8,261 nucleotides of DNA from Candidatus Aminicenantota bacterium (GTDB lineage Bacteria; Acidobacteriota; Aminicenantia; Aminicenantales; JAFGAV01). Positions 1-5,980 of this stretch are shown here, in pieces. The notes beneath the pieces are model-generated. The model did not search any database, had not been told where the DNA came from, and worked only from the letters and a program-made list of their open reading frames with translations. The position numbers and the translations under genes were made by a program. The stretch is from the NCBI GenBank assembly GCA_016867615.1, contig VGJG01000060.1:1-8261 (forward strand), written 5' to 3'. How positions within the stretch are numbered: the stretch's first letter is position 1; the number at the start of each line of letters is the position of its first letter.

Positions 1-241
1 GGCCGATCCCCGTTGAAATGGCCATGCTCAGCTCATCGATCTGGATCCTCAGGATGCTGTCCGCTCCCTCTCCCCGAGAGCTCGCGCTCCTGAGAAGACG
101 CCTTGTCCCGACATCCAGGACTTTGACGTCCGTGGCGAACATGTCTCCGGCTTTGATGTAGCTCCCCAGAACGATCGTCTCGACTCCTTCCCTGCGGCAG
201 AGCCGGAAGCCCGATTCGCGGTCGATGGTCTCCGCCTCCTT
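1..241 (-). pseudogene. Cut-off 3' continuation of the serine/threonine kinase gene (after an in-frame TAA)
   Basis: Reading the minus strand in the kinase's own frame past its TAA (244-242) gives 80 further sense codons with no stop up to the window edge. The translation begins KEAETIDRESGFRLCRREG and goes on through VETIVLGSYIKAGD, MFATDVKVLDV and SSRGEGADSILRIQIDEL. This is the normal continuation of the TolB-N/FlgO-like domain that starts before the stop (ENQTGD, YLGKAIPSLLITSL, VVTWERMADLLAQLG). Hydrophobic strands alternate as expected for that fold, so this is real protein, not chance. There is no good separate start: AGGAGG sits directly after the stop, but the codon at the right distance is ATC, and the first in-frame ATG is at 142-140. 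It is called a pseudogene fragment because of the stop; if the stop is an error or is read through, it is simply part of the kinase. The gene continues beyond base 1. Confidence 0.75.
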
Positions 242-1540
242 TTAGCCCAGCTGCGCCAGGAGGTCCGCCATCCTCTCCCAGGTGACCACATACAGGCCGC
301 CTCGCTGCTCCAGGCTGGTGATGAGAAGGCTGGGGATGGCCTTGCCGAGATAATCGTAGGCCTTGTCTCCGGTCTGGTTCTCGAAGGTGATGACGGCGAT
401 CGAGTTTTTGATTTTGGCGACCGGCACGGCGTCTTTTCGCGGGATCAATTTCCAGATGAGCAGGGCAAGGAGGATCGATCCGACTAAGATGGCCGCAGGC
501 TTGATGAGCTTTTTGGGCTCGAACTCGACCGTGATTTGTCTGGAAGTGAAGCCCTTTCTTTTGGGGACGACGCGCTCGGTCGTGGGCAGGCCCTTCTCGA
601 TGCGGTCGAGGTCCGCGGCCAGGGCCGAGGCGCTCTGGTAGCGCCTCGACCTATCCTTCTCCAGGCATTTGAGGATGACGCCGGCCAGGTCGTCGGGGAG
701 GGAGGGGTTGAGCTGCTTCGGGTTTTTGGGCGCCTCGCCCTTGTGCTTCATGGCCACGCTGAGCGCCGTGTCGCCCTCGAACGGCACCCGGCTCGTCGCC
801 ATCTCGTAGAGGATGACCCCCAAGGAGTAGATATCCGAGCGGGCATCCACCTCTTTGGCCTCGGCCTGCTCGGGGCTCATGTATTCGGGCGTCCCGACCA
901 TGACGCTCGGCCCGGTGATGCCCTTCTCCCGCACCGAGCGGGCGATGCCGAAGTCCATGATCTTGGCGCTCCCGTTGCGGTCGATCATGATGTTCTGTGG
1001 CTTCAAATCCCGGTGGACGACGCCCAGGCCGTGCGCTTCGGCGAGGCCCTCGCAGACCTGCTTTCCTACGCTGAGGAGCATGCCCAGGCTCAGGCTGCCC
1101 GACATGCGGATCATGCTTTTGAGGTCCTCGCCGTGGACGTATTCCATGGTGATGAAGCGGGAGCCCTCGGCCTCGCCGATGTCGAACATGCCGCAGACGT
1201 TCTTGTGCCTGATGCGGCGGGCGAGCCTGAGCTCGTTCGAGAAGCGCTCGATCGTATCTCTGTCCGAGGCCACTTCCGGCCGGATGAGCTTCAGGGCGAC
1301 CTTTTCCTTCACCTCGGAGTCGAAGACTTTGTAGACCCGGCCCATGCCGCCCCGGCCGCGCTCCTCGATCACCTGGTAGCGGCCGGCAAAGGTCGAGCCG
1401 GTGGTCAATTCCTTGAGGGGCGCCTGGAAGGTCTCGGTCTGAGCCAGAGATCGGCCGCCGGGCGAGGGGAGAGGAGTCCCGCACTCGCCGCAGAACGGCT
1501 TCGTCTCGGGATTCTCGGCCCGGCACTTGGGGCATTTCAT
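242..1540 (-). CDS. Membrane-anchored Hanks-type serine/threonine protein kinase with zinc ribbon and truncated TolB/FlgO-like sensor domain
   Basis: This 432-residue protein kinase phosphorylates Ser/Thr on unknown targets. Residues 3-20 form a zinc ribbon (CPKC then CGEC). The kinase domain spans about 54-315 and has every key element: glycine loop RGRGGMGRVY (61-70), VALKLI with Lys84, helix-C Glu103, HRDLKPQN (176-183, Asp178 catalytic), DFG (196-198), GTPEYMSPEQ (216-225) and DIYSLG (236-241). One transmembrane helix lies at about 347-366, so the kinase is cytoplasmic and the tail extracytoplasmic. From about 379 a TolB-N/FlgO-like domain begins (IAVITFENQTGD) but ends abruptly at TAA after LLAQLG. 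The chosen ATG gives the usual zinc-ribbon opening MKCPKC, with GGGAGG 13 bases upstream, a rather long gap. An in-frame TTG at 1561 would add seven residues but has weaker support. The gene starts 21 bases after the ATPase stop, so the two are probably co-transcribed. Such kinases often continue into TPR repeats; none is visible here. Family assignment is very safe, the natural C-terminus is not. Confidence 0.93.
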   Translation of the reverse strand: MKCPKCRAENPETKPFCGECGTPLPSPGGRSLAQTETFQAPLKELTTGSTFAGRYQVIEERGRGGMGRVYKVFDSEVKEKVALKLIRPEVASDRDTIERFSNELRLARRIRHKNVCGMFDIGEAEGSRFITMEYVHGEDLKSMIRMSGSLSLGMLLSVGKQVCEGLAEAHGLGVVHRDLKPQNIMIDRNGSAKIMDFGIARSVREKGITGPSVMVGTPEYMSPEQAEAKEVDARSDIYSLGVILYEMATSRVPFEGDTALSVAMKHKGEAPKNPKQLNPSLPDDLAGVILKCLEKDRSRRYQSASALAADLDRIEKGLPTTERVVPKRKGFTSRQITVEFEPKKLIKPAAILVGSILLALLIWKLIPRKDAVPVAKIKNSIAVITFENQTGDKAYDYLGKAIPSLLITSLEQRGGLYVVTWERMADLLAQLG

Positions 1541-1561
1541 AGCCGCTGAATATCCTCCCAA

Positions 1562-2785
1562 TTATATTCCCAAGATATCCTTCCAATTATAGTGATGGAT
1601 TCCCTTTTTAACCGGAAAACTGCCGGATGCCCGCGAGATGATCCCGGCTGTGCGGACGGATGATTTGAAACCGGTTAAAGCGCGTCCCAGTGAATCGGCG
1701 TGCTTGGGCCAAACCGTCATGGCGGCCTTGATCTCGAAGAGATGAAGTTTTTGCCCGAGCTCGAGCACGAGGTCGACCTCCAGGCCGTCGCGCGTCCGGA
1801 GATAATAGAGAGAGGGCATTTCCCCGGAGTGGAGGAATCTCTTGAGAACATCGATGACGATCATGGTTTCGAACAGGTTCCCGAAGCTCGGGCTGTTGAG
1901 CAGGGTTTCTCCGTCGTGAACTCCCAGAAGGTAGGAGGCCAGGGCCGTGTCGTTGAAATACATCTTGGGGCTCTTGACCAGGCGCTTCCCCAGGCTCTGG
2001 TAGTAGGGATAGAGAAGGTAAACCTGGTATCCGGCCTCAAGAACCGAAAGCCACCTCTTGGCCGTCGGCACGCTGACCCCGACATCCCTGGCCAGGTCGG
2101 AAAGATTGAGGATCTGGCCCGTGCGGACGGCGCAGAGCCTGAGGAACCTCTCGAACTGGCTCAGGTCCCCGATCTGAGCGAGGTTCCGGACATCCCTTTC
2201 CAGGAATGTGGAGATGTAGGAGGCGCACCAGAGCTGCCGGTCTACGGCCGAGCGGCTTGCGATTTCAGGATAATTCCCTCGAAGGAGGACCGAGCTCAGG
2301 GAGGGCGTGGCTCTGCTCCGCGAGGGAGCGTGAAGGGAGCGAATCCATCCTTCCGGACTCAACGCCTCATCTCCCCGGCCGATCCTTTCGGCCAGAGAAA
2401 ACGGCAGGAGCGTCAGAACGGCGGCCCGGCCCGCCAGGGACTGGCTGATGCCCTGCATCAGTCCGAAGTGCTGGGAGCCGGTGTACAGCCACTGGCCCGG
2501 CTTCCGGCGCTCGTCGATCCGCGTCTTGATGTAGGACAGGAGTTCCGGAACGTACTGGATCTCGTCGATGATGACCGGCGGCCTGTGCCTGTCTAAAAAC
2601 GCCACCGGGTCTTCTTTGGCCCGGATACGGACGTCGGGGTCCTCGAGCGAGACGAAGGCGTGCGTTTTTCCGAAAAGGGCCCGGAGCAGGGTCGTCTTCC
2701 CCGACTGGCGCGGTCCGGTGACGACCACGGCCGGAAAGGTCCGCAGCGCCTTGCGCATCACCAGACCCAGAGTCCGGGGTTTCAT
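1562..2785 (-). CDS. AAA_14/DUF4143-family ATPase
   Basis: This 407-residue protein has the two-part layout of the widespread AAA_14-DUF4143 family. The N-terminal P-loop ATPase has Walker A GPRQSGKTT (24-32), Walker B VIIDEI (71-76, with Asp74 and Glu75) and a TGSQ sensor segment (102-105), followed by the typical SLAGRAAVLTLLPFSL stretch. A helical linker with a winged-helix-like segment (about 215-250, LSDLARDVGVSVPTAKRWLSVLE) leads into DUF4143, which includes PKMYFNDTALASYLLG and ends in a restriction-enzyme-like core: EVDLVLE (336-342) and FEIKA (350-354). Asp338, Glu351 and Lys353 match the D...ExK pattern of that fold. Length is normal and no signal peptide or membrane segment is seen. 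The cellular role of the family is largely unknown; members have been predicted as DNA- or defence-related, but nothing here decides this. ATG follows a strong promoter with almost no leader. The kinase gene follows 21 bases downstream. Family confidence is high, function unknown. Confidence 0.93.
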   Translation of the reverse strand: MKPRTLGLVMRKALRTFPAVVVTGPRQSGKTTLLRALFGKTHAFVSLEDPDVRIRAKEDPVAFLDRHRPPVIIDEIQYVPELLSYIKTRIDERRKPGQWLYTGSQHFGLMQGISQSLAGRAAVLTLLPFSLAERIGRGDEALSPEGWIRSLHAPSRSRATPSLSSVLLRGNYPEIASRSAVDRQLWCASYISTFLERDVRNLAQIGDLSQFERFLRLCAVRTGQILNLSDLARDVGVSVPTAKRWLSVLEAGYQVYLLYPYYQSLGKRLVKSPKMYFNDTALASYLLGVHDGETLLNSPSFGNLFETMIVIDVLKRFLHSGEMPSLYYLRTRDGLEVDLVLELGQKLHLFEIKAAMTVWPKHADSLGRALTGFKSSVRTAGIISRASGSFPVKKGIHHYNWKDILGI

Positions 2786-2820
2786 GGCCCCAACATAACC
2801 CTGATTATTTAATATGTCAA
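2786..2820 (-). promoter_or_regulatory. Near-consensus sigma-70-type promoter of the ATPase gene, probably leaderless
   Basis: Reading the minus strand, a perfect -35 box TTGACA (2820-2815) is followed after exactly 17 bases by TATGTT (2797-2792), which matches the -10 consensus at four of six positions. Only six bases, GGGGCC, separate the -10 box from the ATG at 2785, and no Shine-Dalgarno sequence fits in the gap. A start about seven bases after the -10 box would fall on or next to the A of the ATG, predicting a leaderless transcript. The area is an AT-rich island in GC-rich DNA. ACATA and TATGT, one in each box, form a 5-base inverted repeat that could be an operator, though it is short. 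It probably drives both the ATPase and the kinase. Confidence 0.6.
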
Positions 2821-2847
2821 GTTAAAAATGACGGGAATACATCACTC

Positions 2848-2882
2848 CGCCGGCCAGGCCTCCGGCTCAGGCCGGTCCGGCG
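2848..2882. repeat. GC-rich inverted repeat between pmbA and the ATPase gene
   Basis: CGCCGG at 2848-2853 is mirrored by CCGGCG at 2877-2882, and inside it CCGGCC (2850-2855) pairs with GGCCGG (2870-2875). Several alternative GC stems are possible. It lies about 45 bases after the pmbA stop and upstream of the ATPase promoter, where an end of the tldD-pmbA transcript would be expected. No T-run follows it directly on the minus strand, so it is not a classical intrinsic terminator. It may slow polymerase, stabilise the 3' end, or simply reflect GC-rich spacer DNA. Confidence 0.4.
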
Positions 2883-2927
2883 AATTCTTTTCATAGCGCG
2901 GCCGCTAAATGAGCCCCTGCCCGCCGA

Positions 2928-4250
2928 TCACAGCCCCGAGACGACGACGTCGGCGAAGACCAGACTGGGGAACCGCTGCGAGGAATACGGATACGGGTCG
3001 TTCCCCACCTCGACCAGCCGCTGCCAGATCTTCAGGTGGTTGTCGGCGATGTTCATCTCCGAGACGGGATGGACGGGCGCGCCCTTCTCGAACAGCTGCC
3101 CGATGATCCCGATCGAAGTGTCGCCCGTCGTCGAGTTGGAATTCCCGCCGATGAACCCGGTGATGAGGATGCCCCGGCCGAGGTCCTTCATGATGTCCTT
3201 CACCGACCGCGCGCCGGGCGGGAGGATCAGGTTCGTGGGGCTTCCGGTCGTCGGCTCCCACCCCAGCTTGCGGCTGTAATACCAGTCCACGTAGAAATCT
3301 CTCAGGACTCCGGCTTCGATCATCGTCCGTTTTCTGGCTGTGAGGCCGTCGAGGTCGAACAGGCGGCTCCCGACGCCCTTGGGGATGAAGGGGTTGTCGA
3401 TGAGGGTCAGAAAGCGGCTGGCTACGGACTGGCCTTTCTTGTCCGCCAGGAACGACTGCTTCTGCTGGATGTTCGACCCGAACATGGCTTGAAGGAAACC
3501 GCCGCCGAAACGCGCCACGACGCGGTTCTCGATGATGACCGGCAGGGTCTCGGTCTTGATCTTTATCCCCCCCAAAAGGGCCAGCGCCCTCTCGGCCGCC
3601 CCGACGCCGATCGTTTCCGGACTGGGCAGGTCCTGGCGGCAGAGGGCCATGGCGGCGTCGAACTCCATGGGCCGCCGGTCGCCCTCGTCCTTGACCGTGG
3701 CCTGGGCGGTGCCGTAGAAGACCGTGGCTTCCTGGTATCCGTCGAAGCCGTTGCTGGTCATTTGAAGCTCTTCCTCATGGCTGTCGTATCCCTGGACCGT
3801 AGCCGAGACGAGCTTGTCGCCGCCCCGGGCGAAACATCCTTCCTCGATGGCCTTGACGAAGGCATGCCGGACAGCGGGAGTCAGACTCTCATAGGCGGGG
3901 TCGTACTGCTCGAGGTCGACAGTTTGCCGGCCCTGATAGTACTTGGGGTCGGGAAGCGTTCGGAACGGGTCTTCATCCAGCAGCTTGGTGGAGGCGACGG
4001 CGTTCTCGATGAAGGATTTGAGGGCGTCCGGCCGCAAGTCCGACGTGCTCTGGGACGAAAAGCGGTTGTTGACGTAGATCTCCACCCGGAGCGCCTTGGT
4101 CGTGGCCTCTTTGATGTTCTCCGGCTTGCGGTTCCGGTAGCTGATCTCGACGAACCGCTCGCCGCCGACCCTCGCCCGGCAGCCGTCGGCGCCGGCGGAC
4201 TTGGCCATCTTCAGCGCTTGCTCGCCCAGGTTGTAATATTCTTTTTTCAT
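2928..4250 (-). CDS. pmbA: TldE/PmbA-family protein, partner of TldD
   Basis: This 440-residue protein is the TldE/PmbA half of the TldD/TldE heterodimeric metalloprotease. In the well-studied pair, TldD carries the zinc and TldE builds part of the substrate cleft; known roles include trimming leader peptides from modified peptides (microcin B17) and degrading unfolded peptides such as CcdA. Family features seen here are the N-terminal ARVGGERFVEISYRN segment, VVARFGGGFLQAMFGSNIQQKQSFLADKKG written here only in part (about 244-273), the DNPFIP/FDLDGL region (285-302) and the C-terminal glycine-rich GGNSNSTTGD (368-377) with HPVSEMNIADN (394-404). No HExxxH motif is present, as expected for TldE. 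There is no signal peptide or membrane segment, in contrast to the Tat-signalled TldD encoded just before it. ATG at 4250 has AGGAG seven bases upstream, and only 16 bases separate it from the tldD stop. Length and ends look complete. Confidence 0.94.
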   Translation of the reverse strand: MKKEYYNLGEQALKMAKSAGADGCRARVGGERFVEISYRNRKPENIKEATTKALRVEIYVNNRFSSQSTSDLRPDALKSFIENAVASTKLLDEDPFRTLPDPKYYQGRQTVDLEQYDPAYESLTPAVRHAFVKAIEEGCFARGGDKLVSATVQGYDSHEEELQMTSNGFDGYQEATVFYGTAQATVKDEGDRRPMEFDAAMALCRQDLPSPETIGVGAAERALALLGGIKIKTETLPVIIENRVVARFGGGFLQAMFGSNIQQKQSFLADKKGQSVASRFLTLIDNPFIPKGVGSRLFDLDGLTARKRTMIEAGVLRDFYVDWYYSRKLGWEPTTGSPTNLILPPGARSVKDIMKDLGRGILITGFIGGNSNSTTGDTSIGIIGQLFEKGAPVHPVSEMNIADNHLKIWQRLVEVGNDPYPYSSQRFPSLVFADVVVSGL

Positions 4251-4257
4251 CTCTGCT

Positions 4258-4268
4258 CTCCTCTCCTC
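4258..4268 (-). promoter_or_regulatory. Ribosome binding site of pmbA overlapping the tldD stop codon
   Basis: On the minus strand the TGA of tldD (4269-4267) runs straight into purine-rich GAGGAGAGGAG. The AGGAG nearest the start (4262-4258) is seven bases from the pmbA ATG. Ribosomes finishing tldD would cover this site, so translation of the two subunits is probably coupled, which suits a 1:1 complex. The coupling is inferred from the layout only. Confidence 0.7.
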
Positions 4269-5799
4269 AGCCCCGGGTCCCGCCCACGGTCAGCGACTTG
4301 ACCAGGCAGCTCGGCTGTCCGAACCCGCAGGGCGCGGCCTGCCCGGCCTTGCCGCAGGCTCCGGCCCCGCCCTCGTTGAACTCGAAGTCACCGGCCAGCA
4401 TGGTGATGTTGGCCAGCATCTTCGGGCCGTTGCCCATGATGTTCACGTCCTTGATGGGCGCGCCCAGCCGGCCGTCCTCGATCATCCGCCCCTGGGAGAC
4501 GTAGAAGGCGAAGTCCCCCTCGCCGATCTTGACCTGGCCGTTGCTCACGTCCTGGACGTAGATCCCCCTGCCCGCGGCCTTGATGACGTCCTCGGGCGAG
4601 GCCGGCCCGGCCGTCATGTAGGTGTTCCGCATGCGCGGGACGACGTAATGCTGGTAGCTCTCCCGGCGGCCGTTGCCCGTCGGCTTCACTCCGTAGAACT
4701 TGGACGAGATCCGGTCATGCATGTAGCTGGTCAGGATGCCGTTTTCCACGAGGGCCGTTTTCTGGCCCGGCGTGCCCTCGTCGTCGAAGTTGATCGAGCC
4801 GAGGAGGTGAGGAACGGTCCCGTCGTCGAAGATGTTGACGAAGGGCTCGGCCACCTTCTGGCCGATCATCGTCGAGTAGGTCGACGTCTTCTTGCGGTTG
4901 AAGTCGGCCTCCATGCCGTGGCCGATGGCCTCATGGAGCAGGATGCCGCTCACGCCCGGGCCCAGGACGACCGGCATCGCGCCCGCCGGCGGCTGGACGG
5001 CGTCGAAGAGGATGAGCGTCCGCTCGACGGCCGTCCTGGACAGCTTGTCCACGACCTCCGGAGTGTAATAGGAAAACTCCCTCCGGCCGCCGTAGTTCCA
5101 GCCCGCCCGCTCGAACTTGCCGTTCTTCTCCGCGACGACGGTCGCCGCCAGGTAGCTGCGGGGCTGAAGGTCCTCGGCCTTGAGGCCGTCGCTGGTCAGG
5201 ACCAGGATCCGCTTCTGTTGGTCGTGGAACACGATGCGGACTTTTCTCACCAGGTCGGAAAGAGCGAAGCACCGCTCGTTCACTTTCTGGACGAGGGGCA
5301 GCTTGGCCTCGAGCGGGACGGCGCTGAACAGCGTCCGGACGGGATAATAATTCTTCGTCTTCAGGGGGACGAACGCAACGGCCGCGCTCCCGCCGGACGA
5401 GTCGGCGATCGTCGCCGCCGTGGCCGCGGCGGCCAGCATGGACTTTTCGCTCAGCTCCTGGGTGAACCCGTAGCCGACCTGGTCTCCCTTGACGGTGCGG
5501 ATGCCGACGCCCAGGGCGATGTCGCTCGCGGCGCGGTTGACCTTGCCGTCCTCGAGGATGAGGAAATTGCTGATCGTGTGCTCGAAGAAGAGGTCGGCGA
5601 AATCCCCTCCCCTGGACATCGCCTCGGCCAGCACCTTGCGGCACAGGGCGTCCGTGACGCCGAACCCGGATTCGAAGGTGCCCGCTTCCGCGGCCGGGGC
5701 CGGGAAAGCCCAGTTTCTGACGAGGAGCGGGGCGGCGACCGTCGCCGCGGCCGCGGCCGCTCCCGATTTGATGAAAGAGCGCCTGGAGACGGATTTCAT
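4267..5799 (-). CDS. tldD: TldD-family zinc metalloprotease with Tat export signal
   Basis: This 510-residue protein is the catalytic half of a TldD/TldE protease. The zinc site is complete: HEAIGH at 289-294 (His289, Glu290, His294) and Cys482 in GACGKAGQ, the place of the third ligand in E. coli TldD. Other family marks are DDEGTPGQKT (339-348) and NTYMTAGP (392-399). Unlike E. coli TldD it starts with a twin-arginine signal, SRRSFIK (5-11), then an alanine-rich hydrophobic stretch (13-27) and possible cleavage near PAAEA (35-39), so a periplasmic site is predicted. This signal, and GGGAGG five bases upstream, fix the start at 5799; a longer in-frame start at 5859 would bury the signal and is unlikely. 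Two extra cysteines, 491 and 498, lie close to the zinc cysteine. pmbA follows after 16 bases with an overlapping binding site. Substrate is unknown. Confidence is high for family, good for export. Confidence 0.95.
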   Translation of the reverse strand: MKSVSRRSFIKSGAAAAAATVAAPLLVRNWAFPAPAAEAGTFESGFGVTDALCRKVLAEAMSRGGDFADLFFEHTISNFLILEDGKVNRAASDIALGVGIRTVKGDQVGYGFTQELSEKSMLAAAATAATIADSSGGSAAVAFVPLKTKNYYPVRTLFSAVPLEAKLPLVQKVNERCFALSDLVRKVRIVFHDQQKRILVLTSDGLKAEDLQPRSYLAATVVAEKNGKFERAGWNYGGRREFSYYTPEVVDKLSRTAVERTLILFDAVQPPAGAMPVVLGPGVSGILLHEAIGHGMEADFNRKKTSTYSTMIGQKVAEPFVNIFDDGTVPHLLGSINFDDEGTPGQKTALVENGILTSYMHDRISSKFYGVKPTGNGRRESYQHYVVPRMRNTYMTAGPASPEDVIKAAGRGIYVQDVSNGQVKIGEGDFAFYVSQGRMIEDGRLGAPIKDVNIMGNGPKMLANITMLAGDFEFNEGGAGACGKAGQAAPCGFGQPSCLVKSLTVGGTRG

Positions 5800-5823
5800 G
5801 GAGTCCTCCCCGATGTGGATTGC

Positions 5824-5839
5824 CCGGCCCTCGGGCCGG
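5824..5839 (-). other. Perfect 16-base palindrome in the tldD leader
   Basis: CCGGCCCGAGGGCCGG is self-complementary, giving a six-pair GC stem with a four-base loop (CGAG) or a seven-pair stem with a tight loop. It ends 24 bases before the tldD ATG and just upstream of the ribosome binding site. It could act as an operator or as a leader hairpin, or be chance in GC-rich DNA. It is not followed by a T-run. Confidence 0.4.
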
Positions 5840-5860
5840 ATGATGGGAAACAAGGGCACA

Positions 5861-5889
5861 ATTCAACCTCTTCAATAATCATTACGCAA
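5861..5889 (-). promoter_or_regulatory. Possible weak promoter for tldD-pmbA
   Basis: TTGCGT (5889-5884) and TTGAAT (5866-5861) on the minus strand are 17 bases apart, each matching four of six positions of the sigma-70 consensus, in a locally AT-rich patch. This would give a leader of about 55 bases containing the 5824-5839 palindrome. The gap of 181 bases between the channel gene and tldD, with a hairpin in it, makes a separate promoter here sensible, but the boxes themselves are weak. Confidence 0.35.
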
Positions 5890-5943
5890 AAAGGAGGGTA
5901 AATGTTGCCCGGTCGAGGAAATTTTATCGTCCCTGAAGCAAGT

Positions 5944-5971
5944 GCGCTAAAGGGAGGGGCTCCGTTTGCGC
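5944..5971 (-). terminator. Strong hairpin after the efflux channel gene, likely transcription terminator without T-run
   Basis: On the minus strand the sequence reads GCGC-AAA-c-GGAG-CCC-CTCC-c-TTT-a-GCGC. This folds into an 11-pair stem with one mismatch, one bulge and a three-base loop. It starts nine bases after the TGA of the channel gene, the usual place for a terminator, but the bases that follow (ACTTGCTTC) are only mildly T-rich. It probably ends or protects the efflux transcript and separates it from tldD. Function is inferred from structure and place. Confidence 0.5.
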
Positions 5972-5980
5972 CATAGGAAA

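Noticed and set aside
536..1549. 337-codon open frame on the plus strand
   Set aside because: It is antisense to the kinase, whose motifs are unmistakable. Its translation is rich in Gly, Arg, His and Asp with no domain pattern, as expected for a mirror frame in GC-rich DNA.
1541..1561. TTG start at 1561 for the kinase
   Set aside because: It would add seven residues before the normal zinc-ribbon opening MKCPKC and would turn the GGGAGG binding site into coding sequence.
1562..2785. ATPase as an antitoxin or part of a toxin-antitoxin pair
   Set aside because: No small partner gene flanks it, and the family membership does not support that role; the neighbouring gene is a full-size kinase.
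3036..4301. 421-codon open frame on the plus strand
   Set aside because: It is antisense to pmbA and has no recognisable domain; the pmbA frame carries all the family motifs.
5800..5859. In-frame upstream start for tldD at 5859
   Set aside because: It would put 20 charged and mixed residues before the Tat signal, and it lacks the well-spaced GGGAGG that serves the ATG at 5799.
4648..5901. 417-codon open frame on the plus strand
   Set aside because: It is antisense to tldD, including the zinc-site region. The composition is typical of a shadow frame.
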